Assembly (NCBI RefSeq): GCF_002220365.1
Contig: NZ_MTHB01000011.1
Location: 1 to 64,000, forward strand
DNA from: Caballeronia sordidicola
GTDB lineage: Bacteria > Pseudomonadota > Gammaproteobacteria > Burkholderiales > Burkholderiaceae
Reading direction: 5' to 3'
DNA length: 64,000 nucleotides
The notes below the pieces were generated by a model. It made no database searches. It saw only the letters and a list, made by a program, of their open reading frames with translations, and had not been told where the DNA came from. Position 1 is the stretch's first letter; each line of letters starts with the position of its first letter. This document shows positions 7,562-16,668 of this stretch, one piece after another. A program made the translations under genes and the position numbers.

Positions 7562-10500
7562 ATGTCGTCCTCCTCCATCCTTCGTCTGGTTCGCCTGATG
7601 ACGCTGTTTGTGCTCGTGTGGGCCGCATCGAGCGTTTCAGCCGATCCTTTGCGTGTTGAACGCGCGAACCAAACTACGCAAGACTATCCGACAGTGACCC
7701 CCGACGCAGCCGAGGTTCGCCGCTCAGAACCCCGGTCAGGAAGCACCGGTACGGAACAATCGCAGACGCTGAGCTTAAGTGCTGGCGAACGTGCCTATTT
7801 GCACTCGCTGCCGCCTCTTACGCTGGGTGTTGATGCCGGTTGGGCGCCGTTCACCTATGTGGATTCCAGTGGCGAGCCGAAAGGTATCGCGATGGCATAC
7901 GCAACCTATTTGTCGAAGGCGCTAGATATCGATCTCGAGCGGCGTGTGTATCCGGGCTGGGCCGATGTGTCGAAAGCCTTTGCTCGCGGGCAGATCGACA
8001 TGGTGGCGACTACCGAGCGCGAGACGCCGCGTCTTGCCGGCGGAATCTCGACCAAATCGCTGGCGGACTATCCGCTCGTCATAGTCGGGCGGTCGGACGA
8101 ACCGGTGATGAAAAGTATTCAGGACGCGTCATCGCGGCGGATCGTCGTGACGGCGCGTCTGGCGGCTAGCGGGCGGCTTGGCAATTTGCCGTCGGGCGCC
8201 GTGCTTACCATCGCGCCCAACCTGAGTGCCGCACTCGACCGAGTGGCCCGGGGCGAGGTGGATCTGTTCGTCGGCGATCTCGTTGCTGTCGATATCGCGC
8301 TGGCCGCGCGTGACGACGAGCTGGAGATCATCGGGCCGGCCGGCAACTTCGAGCATATGAGCTTCGCGCTGCGTCCGGAATTCAGCCGGCTCGCGCCACT
8401 GATCGACCGTGCGTTGAGCGCTATGCCCTACGCCGACAAACAACGCATCCTCGCCGTCCGCCAGGCAGCGCTCGACCCGCTGTCAAGCGGCTGGAGTGTC
8501 AGCGCCATGCGGCTACTGCCGGCGCTGATCGCAATTGGCGTGGTGCTGGCGGTCACGTTGCGCGCGTTCGTTGTCCTCCAGCGTGAAATGGCAAGGCGCG
8601 TGGAAACGGAGCAGCGTCTCGCTACGCAACTCAGTTTTCAGCAGACCATGATGGAAGTCGTGCCGTATCCGCTGGTCGCGAAGGATCGGGAGAATCGTTA
8701 TATAGCGGTGAACCGTGCGTTCGAAAAGACGCTCGGGCTGAAGCGCGAGGACATCATCGGACGCACGACGCTCGAGGTTCAATCGTGGGGCTCCCATAAC
8801 AGCCAGCGCCTGCATGATCTCGTGGGCATGAGTATCGCGAGCGGGCGGCGCGAGGAGGTCGAAATCGCCTTTCACGATTGCGACGGCGTGCCTCGTCATG
8901 GGCTCTTCTGGACCGGCGAATTCGCGGCGGCGAATGGGGCAATGGCGGGTGTCGTCGGCACGATGATCGACATCACGGACATCCGCGACGCTGAAATGCG
9001 CGCGCGCGAAAACGAACGCCGCCTGCACGACGTCACACGCTCGCTGCCGGCTGTTGTATTTCAGTTGCGGCGCGCGAAAGATGGGTCGTACAGCTTCCCG
9101 TACGTCGGCGGCGATACGCGTCATTTATTTGGGACCGATCTCGCCGATCCCGCCGATCTCGCCGCGCTCGGCAACGACCAGATGGCGGGTCTATCGCTGA
9201 TTCACGCTGACGACAAGCGCGGTGTGCGCGAGGCGATCGAGCGTTCGGCGCTTACGCTCGAGCCGGTTCACACGGAGTTTCGCTCGATCGTCGACGAAGG
9301 CCGTCGCTGGATTCGCGCGGATCTCGTGGCGCACCGCGAGGCGGACGGCGCGGTTGTCTGGAATGGCTATTGGGTCGACGCCAGTGTTGAGCGCGCGCGG
9401 GCCGACGAACTCGCCGCGGCGCGCGATGCTGCGGAAGCCGCCTCGCGCACCAAGGATGATTTCCTCGCAATGATGAGCCACGAAATCCGTACGCCCATGA
9501 ACGGCGTGCTCGGACTGGTGGAAGTATTCGAGAACACGCCGCTCAATCCCGATCAATCGCAGATGCTCGGCATGATCCAGGACTCGGCGAGTGCATTGCT
9601 GCAGATTCTCGACGATCTGCTCGACTATTCGAAGATCGAGGCGGGGCGTCTCACCATTGAATCCATGCCGATTGACCTGCGCGAACTGGTCGATAACGCC
9701 ATTGGTTTGCTCGCGGGACGCGCGCACGAAAAAGGATTGCGCGTGCGGGTGGACGTATCGCCGGATATCGCCGCGAGTTTGCGCGGCGACAGCGTTCGGC
9801 TGAGGCAAGTGCTTTTCAATCTGATCAGTAATGCCATCAAGTTCACGATGAAAGGCGAGATCGCGCTCACGGTAAATCTAGTCGACAGCGCGCGCGGTGT
9901 GCAGACCGTCGAGCTGAGCGTGCAAGACACAGGAATCGGGATTGCGGCGGACGCGCAGGCGAGTCTGTTCGAGCCGTTCGTGCAGGCGGAATCGTCCACT
10001 ACGCGCCGCTTCGGCGGCACGGGCCTCGGGTTGACGATCTGTCACAAGCTGGTCGAACTGATGGGAGGAACGCTTGAGCTGCAAAGTCAGGTGGGCGTTG
10101 GCACGCGAATGATCGTGCGGCTCGACATGCCGGTCGAAACGACGAACTATCAGATCGATGGCTTGCGGGGCAAGAGCGGAATTATCGCTATCGACGATCA
10201 GCGTGTGGCGCGTGCGCTGGTTGACTATGGTCAGGCGCTCGGCCTGAAGCTGGCAATCCGGTCCAGCGACGACGCCACGCTGCGTGATCCGCAGACCTTC
10301 GATGGCATCGACCTCGTGTTTCTCAGCGACACTCATCCGGAAGCGCTGCCGCTGAAGACCCGCGTGATTCACGTCACGGAGAAACCGAAACCCACGGGTT
10401 ATCGCATCCTGGACAACGACATTCGCGTGAGCGTCAATCCAATCTCCTGGCGCGGCTTGGGCGCTGCATGCGTGGCCGCGTTGACGGGCTTGCCGCAGCT

Positions 10501-11350
10501 TGTCTCGCGTGCGACGCGCGGTATTGATACGAATAACGAGCCGCCCGATCGTGAGCGCGCTATTCGCATGGGGCGGCTTGTGCTCGTCGCAGAAGATCAT
10601 CCCGTGAATCAGGAGCTGATTCGTCATCAGCTGGCGCTGCTGGGCTTCGCGTGCGACGTGGTGCAGGACGGCGTGGAAGCGCTCGCGGCACTGAAGCAGA
10701 CGCACTACGGCTTTCTCATTACGGACTGTCACATGCCGAACATGACCGGGTATGAACTGGCGCGGCGCGTGCGGGCGAGCGAGCTGGGGTTGTCGAAGCG
10801 ATTGCCGATCCTGGGCATTACCGCGAGCACTGCGCCCGAGGAGTTGTCCATGTGCCGCGAAGCCGGCATGGATGACTGCTTCGTCAAGCCCACGCGGCTC
10901 GTTACTTTGCGCGACCATTTGAATCGATGGCGTGTGATGGACAGCGCATCAGCGGCGCCGGAACCGGTTGTTGTCGAGGAACAGGACGTAGAGACCTTCG
11001 ACGCAGAAACCGATAAGATCGATCTGGGCTACATGACGCAACTCTGGGGCAGCGAGACTACGGTCAAGGCGTTGCTCGACGCGTTCGTGTCGTCGTTCCG
11101 CGATGATCTCGACGCGCTGAGAGCCCTGCTCGATGGCGGTAGCGTGACGCAGTTGCGCGAGTGGCATCATCGGGTGATCGGAGCGGCTAGCGTGTTGCAG
11201 TATCGGCCGTTGCAAATTGCACTCGATAGCTTCCGACGCGACCTCGTCGATAAGCCTGACGCCCTTCGACGCGAAGATGGCGCGGTACTGATCGCACGCT
11301 GCGCGGTTCTGCTTGAGCGTATTGAAGCGCAATGCTTGGAGATGGCGTGA
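7562..11350 (+). CDS. BvgS/EvgS-like hybrid sensor histidine kinase with Hpt domain
   Basis: A 1262-residue unorthodox kinase. Signal peptide about 1-27; periplasmic Venus-flytrap (SBP_bac_3) domain about 75-300 starting LPPLTLGVDAGWAPFTYVD; one TM at about 319-341; two PAS domains (about 360-620); HisKA with H640 (MMSHEIRTPMNG); HATPase with N757, DTGIGI and GTGLGL. Then a receiver-like stretch at about 875-985 without an obvious phospho-Asp, a true receiver with D1055 (LITDCHMP) and an Hpt domain with H1203 (HRVIGAA). This supports a His-Asp-His-Asp phosphorelay. The three LuxR-type regulators upstream are the obvious candidate outputs. The ligand is unknown; the domain resembles amino-acid-binding proteins. 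Confidence 0.92.
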   Translation: MSSSSILRLVRLMTLFVLVWAASSVSADPLRVERANQTTQDYPTVTPDAAEVRRSEPRSGSTGTEQSQTLSLSAGERAYLHSLPPLTLGVDAGWAPFTYVDSSGEPKGIAMAYATYLSKALDIDLERRVYPGWADVSKAFARGQIDMVATTERETPRLAGGISTKSLADYPLVIVGRSDEPVMKSIQDASSRRIVVTARLAASGRLGNLPSGAVLTIAPNLSAALDRVARGEVDLFVGDLVAVDIALAARDDELEIIGPAGNFEHMSFALRPEFSRLAPLIDRALSAMPYADKQRILAVRQAALDPLSSGWSVSAMRLLPALIAIGVVLAVTLRAFVVLQREMARRVETEQRLATQLSFQQTMMEVVPYPLVAKDRENRYIAVNRAFEKTLGLKREDIIGRTTLEVQSWGSHNSQRLHDLVGMSIASGRREEVEIAFHDCDGVPRHGLFWTGEFAAANGAMAGVVGTMIDITDIRDAEMRARENERRLHDVTRSLPAVVFQLRRAKDGSYSFPYVGGDTRHLFGTDLADPADLAALGNDQMAGLSLIHADDKRGVREAIERSALTLEPVHTEFRSIVDEGRRWIRADLVAHREADGAVVWNGYWVDASVERARADELAAARDAAEAASRTKDDFLAMMSHEIRTPMNGVLGLVEVFENTPLNPDQSQMLGMIQDSASALLQILDDLLDYSKIEAGRLTIESMPIDLRELVDNAIGLLAGRAHEKGLRVRVDVSPDIAASLRGDSVRLRQVLFNLISNAIKFTMKGEIALTVNLVDSARGVQTVELSVQDTGIGIAADAQASLFEPFVQAESSTTRRFGGTGLGLTICHKLVELMGGTLELQSQVGVGTRMIVRLDMPVETTNYQIDGLRGKSGIIAIDDQRVARALVDYGQALGLKLAIRSSDDATLRDPQTFDGIDLVFLSDTHPEALPLKTRVIHVTEKPKPTGYRILDNDIRVSVNPISWRGLGAACVAALTGLPQLVSRATRGIDTNNEPPDRERAIRMGRLVLVAEDHPVNQELIRHQLALLGFACDVVQDGVEALAALKQTHYGFLITDCHMPNMTGYELARRVRASELGLSKRLPILGITASTAPEELSMCREAGMDDCFVKPTRLVTLRDHLNRWRVMDSASAAPEPVVVEEQDVETFDAETDKIDLGYMTQLWGSETTVKALLDAFVSSFRDDLDALRALLDGGSVTQLREWHHRVIGAASVLQYRPLQIALDSFRRDLVDKPDALRREDGAVLIARCAVLLERIEAQCLEMA

Positions 11351-11487
11351 TGTTTGCGGGGCGGGGCGAGGCGAGGGGCTGTTCATGCAATGCCATTCGT
11401 CTTGCGGTCGCTAAACGCATGACTATCCAACGCTGACGTTTCGACCGGTTCTGCAAACAACACGTCACACCGGCGCTTTCAAGTCCG

Positions 11488-12408
11488 TTAAAACAACGCG
11501 TTTATCGCCGAGTCTTTCCTGAAATGCGCGAGCGCGAAATCAACGAATGAACGTGTTTTTGCGGACACGTGACGGCGTCCTGGATACACAAGCGACACTT
11601 CCTTGTCCGCGTTACTCACCGCGTAGTCAGTGAGCAAACGTACGAGCACACCCTGTTCAAAATCATCCGCGACATGGCTTTCCGGCAGGGCTGTGATACC
11701 CATTCCGGACAGGGCGGCTTGTCGAAGCATTTGCGAATTGTTGACCGTGTAATCCGGATCGATGACGATATCTTCGTCCTCGCCGTTTGCGCCCGTGAAC
11801 GACCACGTGGATCCGTGTATGTCCGCTGATGGTGACAGGAACGCGTGGGCAGCTAGATCAGCGGGCCGCAGCGGGACGCCGTGTTTCGCGAGGTAGCCCG
11901 GTGCGCCCACGATGACCGGTGTCACCTTGAACAAGGGCCGATTAATCAACGTGCCACTGTTCACCATGCGCGGCACCACAATACCGACATCGAAACCCTC
12001 ATCCACCAGATCCACTGGTCGATGCAGCAGCGTGAGACGCAACTTCACGTCAGGAAACGCCTCGCGGTACTCACATAGCAGCGGCGTGAGTCCGAACAGT
12101 GAGAACGAAGCCGATGCCACGAGCTTCAGCGTACCGGAGGGATCGAACGAAGTTTGCGACACCGTCGACTCAATCGCCTCGACCTGTTCTATGACCGCCC
12201 GGCAGCCGTCAGCGTACGACGCACCGGCTTCGGTGAGCGACACGCTTCGCGTCGTGCGATTGAGCAGTCGCGTATTGAGGTGCGCCTCGAGCAACGCGAC
12301 GTAACGCGTGATGACAGCGTTCGATAAATCGAGCGCGGCCGCAGCCCGGCCGAACGACCCGGTTTCCGCGACCTTCACGAAGACGCGCATGGCTTGAAGA
12401 TGATTCAT
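11488..12408 (-). CDS. LysR-family transcriptional regulator
   Basis: About 306 residues from the start chosen here: an N-terminal winged HTH (LQAMRVFVKVAETGSFGRAA, then ITRYVALLEAHL) and a C-terminal LysR substrate-binding domain. The type resembles CrgA/DhcR-like regulators. The ATG at 12408 (MNHLQAM) is preferred because conserved LysR sequence starts there; an upstream ATG at 12447 would add 13 residues. It is divergent from the porin gene and convergent with the hybrid kinase; a regulatory link to either is not shown by the sequence. Confidence 0.88.
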   Translation of the reverse strand: MNHLQAMRVFVKVAETGSFGRAAAALDLSNAVITRYVALLEAHLNTRLLNRTTRSVSLTEAGASYADGCRAVIEQVEAIESTVSQTSFDPSGTLKLVASASFSLFGLTPLLCEYREAFPDVKLRLTLLHRPVDLVDEGFDVGIVVPRMVNSGTLINRPLFKVTPVIVGAPGYLAKHGVPLRPADLAAHAFLSPSADIHGSTWSFTGANGEDEDIVIDPDYTVNNSQMLRQAALSGMGITALPESHVADDFEQGVLVRLLTDYAVSNADKEVSLVYPGRRHVSAKTRSFVDFALAHFRKDSAINALF

Positions 12409-12881
12409 GACCAACCGATGAACAAATAGTCGCCCCGTGTATGTCACGCCTCGGGGCCGAAAGAGACACGAGTAGAGCCGTCTTTCTAAAAACTTCTACT
12501 CGCGTGCGCGATGCTAATGCGGTGGGGCTGTCGGTGAAATAGGAATTGGACGAAAGTCGACCAAAACGCGCTTGTGTCGTACGGTTGCTACTGTCGCAAC
12601 TCTGCAACGCGTGCAACTAATTAGGCATCCGGATATTAATTCGAGATAGCTCGAATGCCTGATGGAACAAGCGTTTGAGCAAGATATCGCGCTACTTTTC
12701 GACTTATTCAAAAAGCCTTTTGTGTGCGCCTTGATGGTTCGGTTAAAAGCCAGCGCCCTAAACTTTGCTCAGCCGATTCACGGTGTCCGGTGAACGCCGG
12801 AGCGAGTCGCCTTGATGTCAAGCAAGAAGGCGTCGCGTTATGCAACCAGTCGAGTCGTCAGACTCATTAAAGGGATCACAC
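12409..12881. other. Divergent intergenic region, LysR gene to porin
   Basis: About 470 bases, AT-richer in 12600-12720, without a convincing gene. It should contain both promoters. I could not pick a promoter with confidence. Confidence 0.45.
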
Positions 12882-14045
12882 ATGAAAAAGACTCTGATCG
12901 TCGCGGCCGTTGCCGCTTCTTTTGCGACCGCCGCAAATGCGCAGAGCAGCGTTACGCTGTACGGCCTTATCGATGCTGGTTTCAGCTATGTGAACAATGA
13001 AGCTGCTCCGAACACTGCGAAGGGCAGCGCTGCAGCATTCCGCCTGTCGAGCGGCAACCTCAACGGCAGCCGTTGGGGCCTGAGGGGCACGGAAGACCTC
13101 GGCGGCGGCATGAAGGCAATCTTCACGTTGGAAAGCGGTTTCAGCATGGGTAACGGACAGGCGCTTCAAGGCCAGAACGGCAGCGCCAGCGGTACTGAAT
13201 TCGGTCGCCAGGCGTTCGCAGGTATCTCGACTGCTCAGTTCGGCACGGTAACGTTGGGTCGTCAGTATGACTCAGTGGTCGACTATCTCGCGCCGTTGAC
13301 GGCAAACGGTAGCTGGGGCGGTACGTACTTCTCGCATCCGTTCGACAACGACAACACGCAGAACTCGTTCCGCGTCAACAACTCGGTCAAGTACCAAAGC
13401 GCGAACTACTCCGGCCTCACGTTTGGTGGCCTGTATGGCTTCTCGAACCAGGCTGGCGGATTCGCCAACAACCGTGCTTACAGCGCGGGCGCACAATACG
13501 CAAACGGTCCGTTGAAGATTGCAGCAGCTTACCTGCAACTGCAAAATCCTGGCGCCAACAATGCTGGCGGTGCGGTGACGGACAACGGCGCCGCGGCGAC
13601 CGTGTTGACGAAGCTGGTGGGCGCGTCGGTGGAGACGCAACGTACGTACGGTGCTGGCGCGAGCTACGCGGTTGGTCCGTTGACGGTTGGCGGTGCCTGG
13701 ACGCAAAGCCGCTTCCAGTTCGTAGCGGGCGATTCCACCGCGCGCTTCAACAACTATGAAGTGAATGCACGTTATGCACTGACGCCGGCATTGGCACTTG
13801 GCGCCGCGTATACGTACACCGATGTGAAGGGTTACACCACGGGCCCGGACAACAACGGCCACGAGAAATTCCATCAGTTCGGTTTGCAGACGGACTATGC
13901 GTTGTCCAAGCGTACGGACATCTACGCGGAAGGCGTGGTTCAGCTTGCTAAGCAAGGTGCTGAAGCACAAGTGTATGGTACGAATGCCAACTCGGTTCAT
14001 GGCAACCAAGTCGTGGTTACGACGGGTATTCGTCACCGCTTCTAA
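12882..14045 (+). CDS. Outer-membrane general porin (Gram-negative porin family)
   Basis: A 387-residue trimeric beta-barrel porin for diffusion of small solutes. Signal peptide MKKTLIVAAVAASFATAANA with cleavage before QSSVTLYG; the mature start SSVTLYGLIDAG is typical of beta-proteobacterial porins, as are GSRWGLRG, EDLGGGMKAIFTLESGF and the C-terminal VTTGIRHRF ending in phenylalanine, the BAM recognition signal. The ATG at 12882 follows AAGGGA; an in-frame ATG at 12840 would precede the signal peptide and is rejected. A strong terminator follows at 14073. Confidence 0.95.
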   Translation: MKKTLIVAAVAASFATAANAQSSVTLYGLIDAGFSYVNNEAAPNTAKGSAAAFRLSSGNLNGSRWGLRGTEDLGGGMKAIFTLESGFSMGNGQALQGQNGSASGTEFGRQAFAGISTAQFGTVTLGRQYDSVVDYLAPLTANGSWGGTYFSHPFDNDNTQNSFRVNNSVKYQSANYSGLTFGGLYGFSNQAGGFANNRAYSAGAQYANGPLKIAAAYLQLQNPGANNAGGAVTDNGAAATVLTKLVGASVETQRTYGAGASYAVGPLTVGGAWTQSRFQFVAGDSTARFNNYEVNARYALTPALALGAAYTYTDVKGYTTGPDNNGHEKFHQFGLQTDYALSKRTDIYAEGVVQLAKQGAEAQVYGTNANSVHGNQVVVTTGIRHRF

Positions 14046-14072
14046 AGTGCTGAAAGTTTGATGTAGTAACGA

Positions 14073-14094
14073 AAAGGCGCCGCAAGGCGCCTTT
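14073..14094 (+). terminator. Intrinsic terminator of the porin gene
   Basis: Stem AAAGGCGCC / GGCGCCTTT with a GCAA tetraloop, 27 nt after the porin stop. The same 16-nt core recurs after aspS at 41915-41930. Confidence 0.88.
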
Positions 14095-14221
14095 CGCGTT
14101 TCCGGCCTGGTGTCGGCTACCCGGGTTCACGCGCAACGGCTTGACACGCAAAATGCACTACTATGGCGCGTCGATGAGCAGACGACTCGTCCACTCGTCA
14201 GTCACCCAGGAGAGTGCAAAC

Positions 14222-14683
14222 ATGTTCACGAGATTAAGTCTGCGTAACAGTGTGTTGGGTTTGAGCATGGTGTTGATGTCGTCTGTCGCGTCAATGGCGT
14301 CGAGCTCGACTTTCGCCGATACCGTCGCCTTGCAAGCGAACCTGCAACCGTCGAGTGAAGTGCCGCCGCGCGTGAGCAAGGGCCATGGGGTCCTGAAAGC
14401 CACCTTCGACACCACCACCAAGACACTGCAGTGGACCGTGACGTACGGCGACTTGTCAGGCCCCGCAACCATGGCCCATTTTCACGGCCCCGCGCCCGTG
14501 GGCCAGAACGCGAAGGTGCAGGTTGCTATCGACAAGAACGCGCTGCCCAGTCCGATCACCGGCCAGGCCACGCTGTCCGAGCAACAGTCCACCGACCTGA
14601 TGGCCGGGCAGTACTACTTCAATATCCATACCGAGCAGAATCCGACGGGAGAGATTCGCGGGCAGGTGATGCCGGCGAACTGA
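14222..14683 (+). CDS. Secreted CHRD-domain protein
   Basis: A 153-residue exported protein. An N-terminal signal-like segment (about residues 1-33, ending near SSSTFA) is followed by a CHRD domain with its hallmark sequences: LQPSSEVPP, AHFHGPAPVGQNA, YYFNIHTEQNPTGEIRGQV. The biochemical role of bacterial CHRD proteins is not established. The ATG at 14222 is preferred over one at 14141 because AGGAGAG lies just upstream and the signal peptide begins there. Confidence 0.85.
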   Translation: MFTRLSLRNSVLGLSMVLMSSVASMASSSTFADTVALQANLQPSSEVPPRVSKGHGVLKATFDTTTKTLQWTVTYGDLSGPATMAHFHGPAPVGQNAKVQVAIDKNALPSPITGQATLSEQQSTDLMAGQYYFNIHTEQNPTGEIRGQVMPAN

Positions 14684-14780
14684 TGAGGCGTTTTGCTGGC
14701 AGGACACGCATTGCGGCCTTCTCTACACGCGACTTCGCGAACGATCGTACTATTGACGTTCATAGAAAAGAGGAGTCGCC

Positions 14781-15707
14781 ATGAGTTGGCAAAGTGCGTT
14801 GGCCTGCTGGGTTTTACGTCGCCGGATGCGCCCCGAAACGGCTAAGCCGGGTATCGATGTTGAGCGAGCGCGTAGGTTGACGTCGAAGCGCGCGTGGTTG
14901 CCGAAAGTGCCGTCGGGCTGGCGTCTTGAAGAGCGATACGGCCATGACGCCGCGCCGCTCCGTGGCGAGTGGCTGTTGCACGGCCAGCCGTCTCATATCA
15001 CGGTCCTGTACCTGCATGGCGGTGGTTATTATTTTTGCTCGCCCGCGACGCATCGCGGACTCGTCTTTCCCCTCGCGAGACGTTCAGGCGCGCGGACCTT
15101 TTCCCTCGACTACCGGCTTGCGCCCGAGCACCCGTTTCCCGCCGCGCTGGACGACGCATTGGCTGCTTATCGAAAGCTGTTGGCCGATGGCGTGCCGCCT
15201 GGGTCCATCGTGATAGCGGGCGATTCGGCCGGCGGCGGTCTTGCGCTCGCGACATTGCTGGCTTTACGCGATGCAGGTGATTCACTTCCCGCAGGCGCAG
15301 TGTTGTTTGCGCCGTGGACGGATCTGGCGGCGACCGGCGCGTCAATGACGACCAACGATGGCCTCGACCCCATGTTCTACGGCCGCGCATTCGCGCCGGC
15401 GGGCAAGCTTTACTCGGGCGACGCCGATGTGCGTAACCCTTATGTATCGCCACTGTATGGGCGGTTCGACGGTCTGCCGCCGCTCTTCATCCAGGTCGGC
15501 GATACCGAGGTGCTGCTCGACGATTCCACGCGCGTGGCGCAGAAAGCGCGTGCAGCAGGCGTGAGCGTGGAGCTTCAGATCTGGCCGAAGATGCCGCACG
15601 TCTTCCAGATATTCGCGCCGTTCGTGCCGGAGGCGAACCGCGCGCTGGAGCAGGCAGCCGGGTTTGTGCGCCGGGTCACGGCTGCGCAGGCCGTGGAAAC
15701 ATCGTAG
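14781..15707 (+). CDS. Alpha/beta hydrolase of the hormone-sensitive-lipase (type IV esterase) family
   Basis: A 308-residue carboxylesterase. The oxyanion-hole motif HGGGYYF (about residue 77), nucleophile S149 in GDSAGGG, acid in QVGDTEVLLDDS and histidine in MPHVFQ give a full catalytic triad in the family order. No signal peptide, so probably cytoplasmic. The ATG at 14781 is preceded by AAGAGGAG. It converges with the EcsC-like gene, only 12 nt away. Natural substrates are probably short-chain acyl esters; not resolvable here. Confidence 0.9.
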   Translation: MSWQSALACWVLRRRMRPETAKPGIDVERARRLTSKRAWLPKVPSGWRLEERYGHDAAPLRGEWLLHGQPSHITVLYLHGGGYYFCSPATHRGLVFPLARRSGARTFSLDYRLAPEHPFPAALDDALAAYRKLLADGVPPGSIVIAGDSAGGGLALATLLALRDAGDSLPAGAVLFAPWTDLAATGASMTTNDGLDPMFYGRAFAPAGKLYSGDADVRNPYVSPLYGRFDGLPPLFIQVGDTEVLLDDSTRVAQKARAAGVSVELQIWPKMPHVFQIFAPFVPEANRALEQAAGFVRRVTAAQAVETS

Positions 15708-15719
15708 GAAGCGGGCGGT

Positions 15720-16562
15720 TCACTTCCCGCTCGCTATATCGATGGTCTGAAAAGCGCGCTCGACCGCGAGTTGCCCGTATTCCCGCTCCAGCCGGCGCAC
15801 GGTGAAATGTCCGTGCGCCATTTGCTGGAAATGATCGATGAAGACTGTGTTGACCATGGCCCCGAGCACCGCGCCGATCGCCGGGATCGACTTGGCGGCG
15901 ACCTGTTCGCTGACCTGCACGGAGAACCGCGACGCGACCGTCTGCAAGAACTTCAGCAATGCGGTCGAGCCGTGTCCGCTCAGCCCCTTCGCCGCAAGCT
16001 CGCTCGTGGCCTTCGATACCGACTGCGCCAAAGTCCCGCGCACAATGAAATAGCCGATATCGGCGGCATCGTCGCTCGAACTTGGGCCGCCCATGCCAAG
16101 CACCATCATGCATTGCAACTGGGTGTCGATGAGATGCACGTCTTCGCCCTCGCTGCGCGCAATGTCGCAGATCGAACGAAACATCAGCGTGGTCGTGACG
16201 GGCAATTCCACCGGCAAAGCGAACAACCCAAACGCACCACCAGCCGCTCCAGTGGTCGCGACAGCCAGTTTGTGCATCAGGTTGTGTGGTTTTTCGGGTG
16301 GCAGCAGAACGCCGTCAATCGTCGTTTTACTGAGCGTGCGCAGCGCGAGTTGCAGACATTTCTTGAGCGCGGCCTGGGTCGCATCGTCGATTTTTTCCTG
16401 CGCGACATTCGGCATTCGCGCCATCAATTTTTCGATCGGCGAGCCAACCACGCTCGCCAGTTTCATCGTAAGCGACGGACTTTCCAGTGCTTCCTTGGCA
16501 CGGCGCAAGGTCGCAAGATCTTCCTGCGAGAGGGGCGAAGCGGCGATTGGCGTCGGTTCCAT
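15720..16562 (-). CDS. EcsC-family protein
   Basis: A 280-residue protein matching the EcsC family, named after the third gene of the Bacillus ecs locus. Visible: a helical N-terminus, a glycine-rich hydrophobic segment (TGAAGGAFGLFALPVELPVT) and SIPAIGAVLGAMVNTVFIDHFQ near the C-terminus, which carries the family's central pattern. Molecular function is unknown. It is transcribed divergently from the DHA2 exporter and convergently with the esterase. Confidence 0.8.
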   Translation of the reverse strand: MEPTPIAASPLSQEDLATLRRAKEALESPSLTMKLASVVGSPIEKLMARMPNVAQEKIDDATQAALKKCLQLALRTLSKTTIDGVLLPPEKPHNLMHKLAVATTGAAGGAFGLFALPVELPVTTTLMFRSICDIARSEGEDVHLIDTQLQCMMVLGMGGPSSSDDAADIGYFIVRGTLAQSVSKATSELAAKGLSGHGSTALLKFLQTVASRFSVQVSEQVAAKSIPAIGAVLGAMVNTVFIDHFQQMAHGHFTVRRLEREYGQLAVERAFQTIDIASGK

Positions 16563-16638
16563 GGCAATTTTAGAAAAGGGTTGAGAAGGCGTCTGGCCTT
16601 GGATGAGAGCCTATCACCGTGCTATGATTCACATTCTG

Positions 16639-16650
16639 TTGACAAGTCAA
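16639..16650. promoter_or_regulatory. TTGACAAGTCAA dyad, candidate MarR operator and -35 box
   Basis: Inverted repeat TTGAC-AA-GTCAA located 18 nt before the preferred exporter start. Its first half is also a consensus -35 hexamer. The gene right after the exporter encodes a MarR regulator, which typically binds such short dyads to repress its own operon. The assignment is inference. Confidence 0.4.
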
Positions 16651-16668
16651 TCATTGTGGTATCAAAAA

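Noticed and set aside
15705-15735. Dyad AGCGGG / CCCGCT between esterase and EcsC-like genes as a terminator
   Set aside because: Only 6-bp arms, no T tract, and one arm lies in the EcsC-like coding end.
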